A stretch of DNA of 64,000 bases from UBA10649 sp037130755 (GTDB taxonomy: Bacteria; Actinomycetota; Actinomycetes; S36-B12), in contig JBAXSI010000007.1 of NCBI GenBank assembly GCA_037130755.1, positions 18,020-82,019 on the forward strand, in the 5' to 3' direction. The translations under genes and the position numbers were made by a program. A model generated the notes under the pieces. The model did no database searches. It was not told where the DNA came from and saw only the letters and a program-made list of their open reading frames with translations. This document shows, piece after piece, positions 9,090 to 16,693 of this stretch. The stretch's first letter is position 1. Each line of letters starts with the position of its first letter.

Positions 9090-9923
9090 TCAGGGGTCGA
9101 TGTCTTGAGCAGCCCGCTCGTCGAAGGCGGCGGCGAGAGCAGCGCACACCGGCCCGGCCTGAGCCCAAAGCCGTTCGTCGCTTCGGGTCACTGGGTGCAC
9201 GTTGCGTGTCGAGGACGTCAGGAATACTTCGTCCGCGCTCTCGAGCACCTGCAAGGCCAGGCCCGTCTCGACCCCGCCGAACCACTCCAGCACGAGCTCC
9301 CGGGTGATGCCTGCGAGGCAGCCGCTGGAGAGCGATGGCGTGAGCACCGCGCCGTCCACCACCACGAAGATGTTGGTGCCGGTGCCCTCGCACAGCTCGC
9401 CGCGACCGTTGCCGAAGACGGCCTCGCTCGCCCCCCGGTCATGCGCCCACTGGAGCGCGACCACGTTCTCGCCGTAGGAGGTCGACTTCACCCCGGCGAT
9501 CGCGGAGTTCTCGTTGCGTGTCCACGGCACCGTGACGATCGAGGTCGTTTCGGGCCAGGGTGTCGTCGGCGCCGCCGCCACGACCAGCGTAGGGACGACG
9601 TTGCCTCGATCACTGCCGAGCGGTCCCACTCCCCCGGTGTACGTGATCCGCAGACGACCCTGGCCACCCAGATCGGATGCTTCGAGCACGTCTTCGACCG
9701 CAGAACGCACCACGTCGTCGTCGGGCGTCGGCATCCCCATCGCGCTGGCGGATGCGTTGAGGCGCCGCAGGTGCCGGGTGAGTGCGAACGGGCCGGTCGA
9801 AGTGACCTTCAGTGTCTCGAAGACACCGTCGCCGACGGTGAACGCGTGGTCGAGCACGCTGACCCGCGCGTCCTGGGATTCGTGCAACGAACCGCCATCA
9901 CGGGTTCCGACCCACGTCCTCAT
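9090..9923 (-). CDS. pabC: Aminodeoxychorismate lyase, class IV aminotransferase fold
   Basis: 277 residues. A PLP enzyme expected to split 4-amino-4-deoxychorismate into p-aminobenzoate and pyruvate for folate synthesis. The PLP lysine is K146 in AIAGVKSTSYGENV; SEAVFGNGRGELCEGTGTN is the class IV signature, and the C-terminal EVFLTSSTRNVHPV is typical. Its ATG overlaps the pabB stop by four bases (ATGA), so the two are translationally coupled. A branched-chain aminotransferase role cannot be excluded from sequence alone, but the pabB neighbour supports PabC. Confidence 0.87.
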   Translation of the reverse strand: MRTWVGTRDGGSLHESQDARVSVLDHAFTVGDGVFETLKVTSTGPFALTRHLRRLNASASAMGMPTPDDDVVRSAVEDVLEASDLGGQGRLRITYTGGVGPLGSDRGNVVPTLVVAAAPTTPWPETTSIVTVPWTRNENSAIAGVKSTSYGENVVALQWAHDRGASEAVFGNGRGELCEGTGTNIFVVVDGAVLTPSLSSGCLAGITRELVLEWFGGVETGLALQVLESADEVFLTSSTRNVHPVTRSDERLWAQAGPVCAALAAAFDERAAQDIDP

Positions 9924-10990
9924 GGCGCGCTAGCCTGCCACGACTGCGTCGGCGAGTCGGCCTGCCCCGGCCATGTCCGGCCGGCGATCTCGACAAGTCG
10001 GCTGGCCTTCAACTCAGTCTCGCGCCACTCCGAGGCGGCGTCGGAGCCCCACGTGATGCCAGCCCCCGTGCCGAACTTGAGCGTGCCGCTGTCGACCCAG
10101 AAGGTGCGGATCGCCACCGCCAGCTCGGCCTCGCCGGTGTCAGCGTCGACCCATCCGAATGCGCCGCAGTAGTAGGACCGCTCCTCCCGCTCCAAGCCCT
10201 CGATCAGTCTGAGCGCGGAGTACTTGGGAGCCCCGGTCACCGACCCGGGCGGGAACGCCGCATCGACGAGGTCGGCCCACCCTGTGCCCTCGACCAAGTC
10301 GCCCTCGACGTACGAGACGAGGTGGACCAGGCCGGGATGCTCCTGCACCTCGAGCAGGGTGGGCACGGTGACGGTCCCGGTCCGGCTCACGCGGGACAGG
10401 TCATTGCGGACGAGGTCCACGATCATGATGTTCTCCGCCACGTCCTTGTCAGTGAGGTCCGCGGCAGTGCGCCCGGTGCCCTTGATGGGGCCGGATCGCA
10501 CGACTCGTCCCTCAGGGGTGGCCGTGACGGCCAGGAAGAGCTCGGGGCTGGCACTGGCAATGTGGACGCCCTGCTCGGGAAGGCGGAGGAAGCCGGCGTA
10601 AGGCGCGGGATTGCCGTCGCGCAGGAGCTCGAACAGGCCGGCGACGTCTGAGGCGGCAGGATCCGGCAGCGATGCGGACATGACCCGGCAGATGTTGGCC
10701 TGGTAGACCGTGCCGCGTGCGATGGCCGAACGGGTCGCCTCGACCGCGAAGACGTAAGCGGACTGGTCCAGCGACGTGCTCCAGACTCCCACGGCGGGCC
10801 CCCGCCAGCGGCCATCGAGGCCCGCCGGAGGTGCATCGGACCACGCGGCGAAGCGGGCCAGCACGGGAGAACCGGTATAGGGCAGGGCAATCGCCCACCG
10901 ACCCGAGGTGTCCAGCGCAGCGAGGTCGGAGGTCACCTCAAGCAGGCCGGTCGCCCAACGACCACCCACGCAGGCCGCCGGCATTGTCAC
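9920..10990 (-). CDS. pabB: Aminodeoxychorismate synthase component I
   Basis: 356 residues, chorismate-binding domain. Converts chorismate with ammonia to 4-amino-4-deoxychorismate. Motifs: YQANICRV, SASPELFL, the PIKGT segment whose Lys marks PabB rather than anthranilate synthase (SGPIKGTGR), IMIVDLVRNDLSR, and AFPPGSVTGAPK. The N-terminal tryptophan-like subdomain is short. No glutamine amidotransferase (pabA) is in the window, so it must be supplied elsewhere, probably shared with TrpG. The start is GTG 10990 or ATG 10984; neither has a strong ribosome binding site. Coupled to pabC. Confidence 0.88.
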   Translation of the reverse strand: MTMPAACVGGRWATGLLEVTSDLAALDTSGRWAIALPYTGSPVLARFAAWSDAPPAGLDGRWRGPAVGVWSTSLDQSAYVFAVEATRSAIARGTVYQANICRVMSASLPDPAASDVAGLFELLRDGNPAPYAGFLRLPEQGVHIASASPELFLAVTATPEGRVVRSGPIKGTGRTAADLTDKDVAENIMIVDLVRNDLSRVSRTGTVTVPTLLEVQEHPGLVHLVSYVEGDLVEGTGWADLVDAAFPPGSVTGAPKYSALRLIEGLEREERSYYCGAFGWVDADTGEAELAVAIRTFWVDSGTLKFGTGAGITWGSDAASEWRETELKASRLVEIAGRTWPGQADSPTQSWQASAP

Positions 10991-11055
10991 AGACCCATCA
11001 TGGCGGCTCCGCGAGCGCCAGGGGCGGATGCCGCAGGACCGGCAGGCTGCCCTGA

Positions 11056-11086
11056 TTGGCTCGCCGCAAGGGGTGTCGGATATGGT
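11056..11086 (+). promoter_or_regulatory. Possible promoter of the tRNA-Gly/tRNA-Cys unit
   Basis: TTGGCT (11056-11061) and TATGGT (11081-11086) resemble -35 and -10 elements with a 19-base spacer, ending 22 bases before tRNA-Gly. The spacer is slightly long, so this is tentative. Confidence 0.3.
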
Positions 11087-11108
11087 TCATCTTCGATCAC
11101 ACGATCAT

Positions 11109-11181
11109 GCGGACGTAGCGCAGCTGGTAGCGCATCACCTTGCCAAGGTGAGGGTCGCGGGTTCGAATCCCGTCGTCCGCT
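11109..11181 (+). tRNA. tRNA-Gly (anticodon GCC)
   Basis: 73 bases. Acceptor GCGGACG pairs with CGTCCGC; anticodon stem CACCT/AGGTG around loop TGCCA region gives GCC; T arm GCGGG-TTCGAAT-CCCGT. The 3' CCA is not encoded. Only 39 bases separate it from tRNA-Cys, so they are probably one transcript. Confidence 0.97.
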
Positions 11182-11220
11182 CGAAAGTCGCCACCGGCCC
11201 TTGGGCTGGCTCAGCGCCTT

Positions 11221-11291
11221 GGTGGGTTGGCCGAGAGGCGAGGCACAGGACTGCAAATCCTGCTACACCGGTTCAAATCCGGTACCCACCT
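11221..11291 (+). tRNA. tRNA-Cys (anticodon GCA)
   Basis: 71 bases. Acceptor GGTGGGT pairs with ACCCACC; anticodon stem CAGGA/TCCTG encloses CTGCAAA with anticodon GCA; T arm ACCGG-TTCAAAT-CCGGT. CCA is not encoded. Confidence 0.97.
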
Positions 11292-11349
11292 CCACTTCCG
11301 GCACCAACCGGACACCGTGACCGCCGCACTTGCATGACAGACTGTGCAT

Positions 11350-11535
11350 ATGTCCAAGAAACCCGAATCCAGCCTTCCCGACGACGAGCGGGCGAAGTTC
11401 GAGGCCGCCCTTGAGGCGAAGAAGCACAAGTCCGGCCACGGCAGCGGCACCTCCGGTTCCGGCGGCAGCACCTCCAAGGAGCACGCGAGCCGTTCGGGCG
11501 GAAAGCGCGAGTTCCGCCGCAAGAGCGGCGGCTGA
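11350..11535 (+). CDS. Small basic DUF5302-type protein
   Basis: 61 residues: a charged helix (LPDDERAKFEAALEAKK), a Gly/Ser-rich middle, and the C-terminal REFRRKSGG that I recognise from DUF5302 proteins of actinobacteria. Function is unknown. I used ATG 11350; a GTG two codons upstream is also possible. It follows tRNA-Cys on the same strand and precedes the FUSC-type gene. Confidence 0.8.
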   Translation: MSKKPESSLPDDERAKFEAALEAKKHKSGHGSGTSGSGGSTSKEHASRSGGKREFRRKSGG

Positions 11536-11586
11536 CAGCCTGTTTCCCCGTCCGCTGCGGGTCTTCCCTCGTGCCACAATCACCGC

Positions 11587-12621
11587 ATGAGGGCCCCCTG
11601 GCGCAGTTCGTACGTGCGTCTTGCCACCCTGACCGCGCTGGCAGCGGTCGGCGCCTACGTCCTGGCCGAGCTGCTCCCGTTCGCCGATCCGATCCCCGCC
11701 GCCATCACGGCCGCGGTGGCCACCCGCGCCACCTTCCACCACGCGGCGAAAGAGACGCTGTTCCAGACCCTCGGCGCTCTGATCGGCGCGGCGATCGCCC
11801 TGGGGATCGTGTGGCTGATCGGCACTGGCCCGCTGGTCATCTTCCTGCTCGTCCTTTTGTGCTTCGCGCTGGCACGCATGTTCAAACTCGCCTCGCCGGA
11901 CGAGTCGCCCTTCGTCGCGGCCAGCATGTCGGTCACGGTCATCCTCGTGGTCGGCACGCACCTGACCACCGAGGGCGCCTTCCAGCGGTTCGCCGGCGTG
12001 GCCGTCGGCGCGGTGTGCGCCCTACTGGCCTCCGCCCTGGCCACCCCCACGCGCGACACCCGACTGCTCCGCACCGACATCGACGCGCTGCAGGACGACC
12101 TGTCCGCACTTCTCGCCGAGGTCGCACGCGGCCTGAGGGAGGAGCCTGACGTCGACGTTGCGCGTGGCTGGCGGGACCAGGCGGTCGAACTCCGCAATCG
12201 ATCCATCGGCCTGGATGCGCGCCTGGAGGACCTGTCGTCGCACGCGCGATGGAGCCCACGCATCGACCCCGACGACCTGGGCTCACTGCGCCAGAGCCTG
12301 AACGCCAACCGGGTGATGTCGTCACGAGTGCTGTCCATCGCTTCGGATCTTGCCTCGTCCGCCGGTGGGAAGTCGCGCACCCGACTGCCGCAGGCCGCCC
12401 TGACGCCGCTGGCCGACCTGATCGCCATGGCGGCCGACAACATCGCGGCCGAGGACCCCATCACCTCCGTCGGCGCCACAGCGGCACATGAGGCAGTGCG
12501 CATGGCCGACCAGACCGCTCAGATCGCCCTCATCGGCGGGATTGTGTCGAACATCAACCGCATCAACGAGGCCAGCACCGAGTCGCCGGACGACACCCAG
12601 GAGCACTGGGCGGCGACGTGA
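11587..12621 (+). CDS. FUSC/ArAE-type integral membrane protein, putative aromatic acid exporter
   Basis: 344 residues. The N-terminal half has about five or six hydrophobic segments (ALAAVGAYVLAELLPF, LIGAAIALGIVWLIG, LVIFLLVLLCFALARM, VTVILVVGTHL, VAVGAVCALLASAL). The C-terminal half is a soluble, mainly helical domain (DALQDDLSALLAEVARGL onward). This layout and the PAAITAAVATRATFHHA stretch fit the FUSC/ArAE family, some members of which export aromatic acids; the substrate here is unknown. A short palindrome (12679-12696) follows before tRNA-Val. Confidence 0.75.
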   Translation: MRAPWRSSYVRLATLTALAAVGAYVLAELLPFADPIPAAITAAVATRATFHHAAKETLFQTLGALIGAAIALGIVWLIGTGPLVIFLLVLLCFALARMFKLASPDESPFVAASMSVTVILVVGTHLTTEGAFQRFAGVAVGAVCALLASALATPTRDTRLLRTDIDALQDDLSALLAEVARGLREEPDVDVARGWRDQAVELRNRSIGLDARLEDLSSHARWSPRIDPDDLGSLRQSLNANRVMSSRVLSIASDLASSAGGKSRTRLPQAALTPLADLIAMAADNIAAEDPITSVGATAAHEAVRMADQTAQIALIGGIVSNINRINEASTESPDDTQEHWAAT

Positions 12622-12678
12622 GGCCACAGGGGTGATGGCGTGGCAGGCCGGGCGTCGGTGTAGCCTTTCCTCGTCGCT

Positions 12679-12696
12679 CGGCAGGCCAGCCTGCCG
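12679..12696 (+). terminator. Short palindrome between FUSC gene and tRNA-Val
   Basis: CGGCAGGC and its exact complement separated by CA, 58 bases after the FUSC stop and 15 before tRNA-Val. It may end the upstream transcript, but there is no T-tract and the loop is very tight. Confidence 0.35.
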
Positions 12697-12710
12697 GGTG
12701 TAGCCATGTA

Positions 12711-12783
12711 GGGCGATTGGCGCAGGGGCTAGCGCGCTTCCTTGACACGGAAGAGGTCACTGGTTCGATTCCAGTATCGCCCA
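12711..12783 (+). tRNA. tRNA-Val (anticodon GAC)
   Basis: 73 bases. Acceptor GGGCGAT/ATCGCCC, anticodon stem CTTCC/GGAAG closing TTGACAC with anticodon GAC, T arm ACTGG-TTCGATT-CCAGT. CCA not encoded. A T-rich terminator follows directly. Confidence 0.97.
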
Positions 12784-12789
12784 CTCGAG

Positions 12790-12822
12790 GAACCCGCTGT
12801 GATCCAGCGGGTTCTTTCCTTT
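12790..12822 (+). terminator. Rho-independent terminator of tRNA-Val
   Basis: 10-bp stem GAACCCGCTG/CAGCGGGTTC with a 5-base loop, followed by TTTCCTTT. It starts seven bases after the tRNA, a textbook arrangement. Confidence 0.85.
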
Positions 12823-12835
12823 ACTACGCCCAAAC

Positions 12836-12879
12836 GTGACGATGCCGCGCAGCCCCGAGGGACTGCGCGGCACCGTCAC
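12836..12879 (-). terminator. Terminator of the sugar operon
   Basis: Near-perfect 17-bp inverted repeat (GTGACGATGCCGCGCAG against CTGCGCGGCACCGTCAC, one mismatch) with a 10-base loop, 18 bases past the stop of the substrate-binding protein gene. It closes the minus-strand operon and faces the tRNA-Val terminator. Confidence 0.75.
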
Positions 12880-12897
12880 TTAGTGCGGTTGGGTAGA

Positions 12898-13881
12898 TCA
12901 GCAGCTCGAGAGGTACTGACCCTTCTTGCCCGCCGCGGTGTCGATGTTCTGAGGAGTCAGGATCGAGAACCCGGTGGTGATCTTCTTCTTGGTCGCCTTG
13001 CCGCGAAGAGCATTGACAGCCTGGGTGACACCCTGGACGCCAATGTCGTACGGCTGCTGGGCGATGAGGGCCTGGACGGTGCCAGCCTTCAGTGCCTTGA
13101 CCTGGTCGGGTCCGGCGTCGAAGCCGATAACCACAACCTGGCCTTCCTTGCCAGCCTGCTTGATGCCGGTGGCTGCGCCCTCGGCCGAGAACAGGTTGCT
13201 GGCGAAGATCGCCTTCAGGTCAGGATCCTTGGCCAGTGCGGCCGTGGTGATCTGGGCGGCGATAGCCGGCTCGTTCTGCGAGTACTGCTGGCCAACGAAG
13301 GTGTACTTGCCACCGCTGGCAGCAACGGCGTCAGCGAAGCCCTTGTCGCGAGCGTCGGTCGTGCTGATGCCCGGCTTGACGCCGATGCCCATGACCTTGC
13401 CGCCGGCCGGAACGAGCCTCTTCACAGCCGCGAAGGCAGCAGCGCCGCCGGCGAGGTTGTTCGACGAGATCTGAGACACGGCGAACGACGGATCCTTGAC
13501 CGTCGTGTCGACGAGCACGATCTTGATGCCCGCCTTGGCAGCGGCCGCCAGCGGCTTCTGCATGGCGTTGACATCGTTCGGGGCGATCAGGATGGCGGAG
13601 GGCTTGCTCGCCACGACCGACGCCAGGATCGGACGCTGGAGGGTGGCATCGAACTTCGCCGGGCCCTGAGTCGTCGTGGTGACGCCCAGCTTCTTGGCCG
13701 CAGCCTTCACACCGCACTCCATGGTGATGTAGAAGCCATCACCCTTGACGCCCTGAATGAACACGATCTTCTCGCCGGCAGCCGTGGCTCCCGGGGCGCT
13801 TGCCAAGGTCAAGCCGACGGCTACGCCAGCGCTGACCGCGATAGCCGCCGTCTTCTTGACGAGGTTCTTGCTCTTCACCAT
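12898..13881 (-). CDS. Ribose-type ABC importer substrate-binding protein
   Basis: 327 residues. Periplasmic-binding-protein type 1 fold of the RbsB kind: VFIQGVKGDGFYITME, ILIAPNDVNAMQKPL, KIVLVDTTVKD, ISSNNLAGGAAAF, IFASNLFSAEGA, VVVIGFDAGPDQV. The N-terminus is a Sec signal peptide (KKTAAIAVSAGVAVGLTLASAPGATA) with no lipobox cysteine, unusual for a binding protein of a Gram-positive cell; the only late cysteine is the last residue. The ATG is adjacent to the permease stop, so it is the last gene of the operon. The sugar bound is not predictable from sequence. Confidence 0.9.
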   Translation of the reverse strand: MVKSKNLVKKTAAIAVSAGVAVGLTLASAPGATAAGEKIVFIQGVKGDGFYITMECGVKAAAKKLGVTTTTQGPAKFDATLQRPILASVVASKPSAILIAPNDVNAMQKPLAAAAKAGIKIVLVDTTVKDPSFAVSQISSNNLAGGAAAFAAVKRLVPAGGKVMGIGVKPGISTTDARDKGFADAVAASGGKYTFVGQQYSQNEPAIAAQITTAALAKDPDLKAIFASNLFSAEGAATGIKQAGKEGQVVVIGFDAGPDQVKALKAGTVQALIAQQPYDIGVQGVTQAVNALRGKATKKKITTGFSILTPQNIDTAAGKKGQYLSSC

Positions 13882-14979
13882 CTACCCATCCTTCTCTCTG
13901 TTCCCGAGGTTCTCATCGCCGACTTGGCGACTCGTGGGCTTGCGTCCTGAGCCGCCGCGCATAGACCGGGTACGACGCAAGCCGTCCAGGTAAACCGCAC
14001 CGATCAGGAAGATTCCAACAACGACGCCCTGCCAGTAGGCCTCAACGCCGATGATAATGAAACCGGACTCCAAAACCACTGGAATAAGGAGACCGATAAC
14101 CGTGCCAAAGATGGAACCGATGCCTCCAAAAAGGCTGGTACCACCGATGACGACGCCTGCGACGACCGTCAGCGCGGTCATGGACTGACCACCGATGGTG
14201 GTCTGCTGATAGAAGGCGAGGCTCAGGATGCCGGCGAACCCGGCACAGGCCCCGCTGATGACATAGACCCAGATCAGCTGGCGGTCGACATTGATGCCGA
14301 CGCGACGGCACGCCTCGGCGTTCGAGCCCACCGCAAAGGTGAACAGACCGAAGCGCGTCCGGTGCAGCAGGATGCTGCCGAGAATGACGACCACGGCCGC
14401 AACGACCGTGAGCGAGGGCACCTGCCAGATGATGTCGCCGAAGCCGATGGCGTCCACGAACTCACCGGGGACGTCGGTGAGGTCGATGCCGCCAGTGATG
14501 ACCTGAGAGACACCCAGGGCCATGCCCAGTGTTCCGAGGGTCACGATGAAAGCGGGGACCTTCGCCTTGGCGATCAGGAAGCCGTTGAGCAGGCCCCACG
14601 CCGACCCGGCCAGTACTGCAACGACAACGCCGACCATCGCAGTGCCCCAGCCGGACGCTCCCATGAGGCCCATGACCTTGGCGGCCACGACGCTGCTGAA
14701 GACCAGCACGCTGCCGATCGACAGGTCAATGCCGGCAGTGATGATGACCATCGTCGCGCCGACACCGAGAACGGCGAAGATCGACGTGTTCACGATGATC
14801 GAACGCAGGTTGAAGACGGTCGGGAAGGCATCAGGTGCCATCACCGAGAACACGATGACGATGGCGACCAGCACGAGCACGATCTGCGCCGCCTGAATGC
14901 GCGTGAGGCGCTTCCAGAGGCTCATCTGCTCGGTGTTCATGAGGGTCGTGGCCTCTTCGGTACGGACGTCGACGCTCAT
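13882..14979 (-). CDS. Ribose-type ABC importer permease
   Basis: 365 residues with about eight to ten membrane segments. RbsC-family features: MVIITAGIDLSIGSVL, PAFIVTLGTLGMALG, NAEACRRVGINV (the cytoplasmic EAA-like loop region), VVAGVVIGGTSLFGG. It forms the channel of the importer with the ATPase (four-base overlap) and delivers substrate from the binding protein encoded immediately downstream. The C-terminal tail is short and basic. Confidence 0.92.
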   Translation of the reverse strand: MSVDVRTEEATTLMNTEQMSLWKRLTRIQAAQIVLVLVAIVIVFSVMAPDAFPTVFNLRSIIVNTSIFAVLGVGATMVIITAGIDLSIGSVLVFSSVVAAKVMGLMGASGWGTAMVGVVVAVLAGSAWGLLNGFLIAKAKVPAFIVTLGTLGMALGVSQVITGGIDLTDVPGEFVDAIGFGDIIWQVPSLTVVAAVVVILGSILLHRTRFGLFTFAVGSNAEACRRVGINVDRQLIWVYVISGACAGFAGILSLAFYQQTTIGGQSMTALTVVAGVVIGGTSLFGGIGSIFGTVIGLLIPVVLESGFIIIGVEAYWQGVVVGIFLIGAVYLDGLRRTRSMRGGSGRKPTSRQVGDENLGNREKDG

Positions 14980-15734
14980 GCGACCATCCCCTCGTCCAGC
15001 TTGCCGGTCATCGTGGCAACGAGCTCCTCGATGTTGGTGTCCGCCGTGCGGTAAGTGGCGACGCGTCGACCGCGACGCAACACCTGGATGTCGTCGGAGA
15101 CCGCCAGCACCTCGGGCATCGAGTGACTGATCAGGACGACGCCGATCCCCTTGTCCCGCACGCGCTTGATCAGTTCCAGCACGTTGTGCGTCTGCACCAC
15201 GCCAAGCGCCGCAGTGGGCTCGTCGAGGAAGATGATCTTGCTCGCCCAGGCCGAGGCTCGGGCGACCGCGATGCTCTGCTTCTGGCCACCGGACATCGTG
15301 CCCACCGGCTCGCTGAGCGTCCGCACGGTGGCCCCGAGGTCCTGGAACGCCTCGATGCTCTGCTCACGCATCGCCTTGCGGTTCATGAAGCCGAGCGCGC
15401 CCATGATCCCGCCACGCTTGATCTCGCGCCCCAGGAACAGGTTGTTGACCGGGTCGAGATGCGGGCACAGCGCCAGGTCCTGGTACACGGTCTCGATGCC
15501 GAGTTCGCGTGCCTGACTGGGCGAGTGGATGGTCACCCGCTCGCCCTGGAACGTCACCGTGCCGCCCTCGGCGGGCTCGGTCCCGGCCAGGATCTTGATC
15601 AGCGTGCTCTTGCCCGCGCCGTTGTCGCCGATGAGTGCGGTCACCTGACCCGGCTCGACGTCGAAATCGCAGCCGTCAAGTGCGACGACTTGGCCGTACG
15701 TGCGCACGATTCCGCGCGCCTCAAGAATGGGCAT
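14976..15734 (-). CDS. Ribose-type ABC importer ATPase, single domain
   Basis: 252 residues: Walker A GDNGAGKST (about 37-45), Q-loop VYQDLAL, signature TMSGGQKQSI, Walker B IIFLDEPTAAL, switch His in VVLISHSM. One nucleotide-binding domain only, so it should act as a homodimer, like FrcA-type ATPases and unlike the fused two-domain RbsA. Overlaps the permease start by four bases. 41 bases separate it from the upstream aldolase gene. Confidence 0.92.
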   Translation of the reverse strand: MPILEARGIVRTYGQVVALDGCDFDVEPGQVTALIGDNGAGKSTLIKILAGTEPAEGGTVTFQGERVTIHSPSQARELGIETVYQDLALCPHLDPVNNLFLGREIKRGGIMGALGFMNRKAMREQSIEAFQDLGATVRTLSEPVGTMSGGQKQSIAVARASAWASKIIFLDEPTAALGVVQTHNVLELIKRVRDKGIGVVLISHSMPEVLAVSDDIQVLRRGRRVATYRTADTNIEELVATMTGKLDEGMVA

Positions 15735-15775
15735 CTATGCTCACACTTCCTCTGCGTCGTATCTGATCATGCTCG

Positions 15776-16693
15776 TCAAACCGAGAACCACGGGCGGGCA
15801 CGGCCCGCGATCGACTCCTTGAGCGCCGCCAGCCGAGGCACAGCGACCTCGCTCAGGAATGTCTCGCGCTCAGCACCGGTGAGTCCGATGGACTCCTTCC
15901 ACACCGATCGTCCAGCGATGAACCCGGAGGCTCCACCATCATCGCAAGACACCCGGATCACATTGGTGAATTCGTCGAAGTCGACGCCTGCGCTCAGCAC
16001 TGCCCAAGGAACGGTGACCGTCTCGGCCAGACGCCGGCAGCCAGCGGGCGTACGGGGGTACTCGAGCTTGAGCAGGTCGGGCTTCAACTCGGTGAGGAGT
16101 GCTGCGGACTCGACGATCGCGTCCTCCTTCTCCTTCTCCGTCATGCCAGTGCTGCCCGGCAGCGGGTAGATCAGGTTCTCGATGACCGACGGGATGCCCA
16201 CGGCCTTGCAGTCCTCGATGACTTCGCGAACAACCTGGAGGACCTCCTCGGTCAGGTCGGGCTCGCCATCACCACGCGTGCGCGCCGGGTTCATCATGAC
16301 GAGGAACTTGACGGCCCGGCCGCCCATGTCGCGGACCCACGTCGCGTTCTGCTCCGCAATGCGGTGCGTGCGCGGCTCCTCGCCGAACTTGCCGCGATCC
16401 GACGGCTCGGCCGCCACAAGAAGTCCGCACGTGGATGCCAGTGCGCCGCTCTCGCGCACTGCGGGCACCCCAAAGTCGGGGTCGAGGAGGATGCCCGAGG
16501 CCAGCGGCGTCAGGTGGCGCGCCACGTCGATCTTCGCCTGCCGCAGATCATCGACGGTGGGATCAGCCACGCCGACGGCCGCAAACATGCGACGCAGCGT
16601 GTTGCGCTGGTCCATGGCGACGATCGAGAACGATCCATCGGGGTCGGCAATCCCGGACAGGGTGACGGCGTCGCGTGTGACGGCCGGGTTCAT
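15776..16693 (-). CDS. Class I aldolase of the LacD/YihT family
   Basis: 305 residues, DeoC/LacD fold. Expected to cleave a ketohexose 1,6-bisphosphate (or a related 1-phosphate) to dihydroxyacetone phosphate and an aldehyde via a Schiff base. The likely Schiff-base lysine is K209 in PDLLKLEYPR. Other marks: VAMDQRNTLRRMF, SGILLDPDFG, AVKFLVM, VLSAGVDFDEF, GGASGFIAGRSVWKESIG. To my eye the last segment is closer to YihT (sulfofructose-1-phosphate aldolase) than to LacD, but the partner genes for sulfoglycolysis are absent. ATGA overlap with the FGGY kinase gene places it in the same operon. Confidence 0.83.
   Translation of the reverse strand: MNPAVTRDAVTLSGIADPDGSFSIVAMDQRNTLRRMFAAVGVADPTVDDLRQAKIDVARHLTPLASGILLDPDFGVPAVRESGALASTCGLLVAAEPSDRGKFGEEPRTHRIAEQNATWVRDMGGRAVKFLVMMNPARTRGDGEPDLTEEVLQVVREVIEDCKAVGIPSVIENLIYPLPGSTGMTEKEKEDAIVESAALLTELKPDLLKLEYPRTPAGCRRLAETVTVPWAVLSAGVDFDEFTNVIRVSCDDGGASGFIAGRSVWKESIGLTGAERETFLSEVAVPRLAALKESIAGRARPWFSV

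Noticed and set aside
11109..11291. tRNA genes as integration sites of a genomic island.
   Set aside because: No duplicated tRNA 3' end or integrase was found around them.
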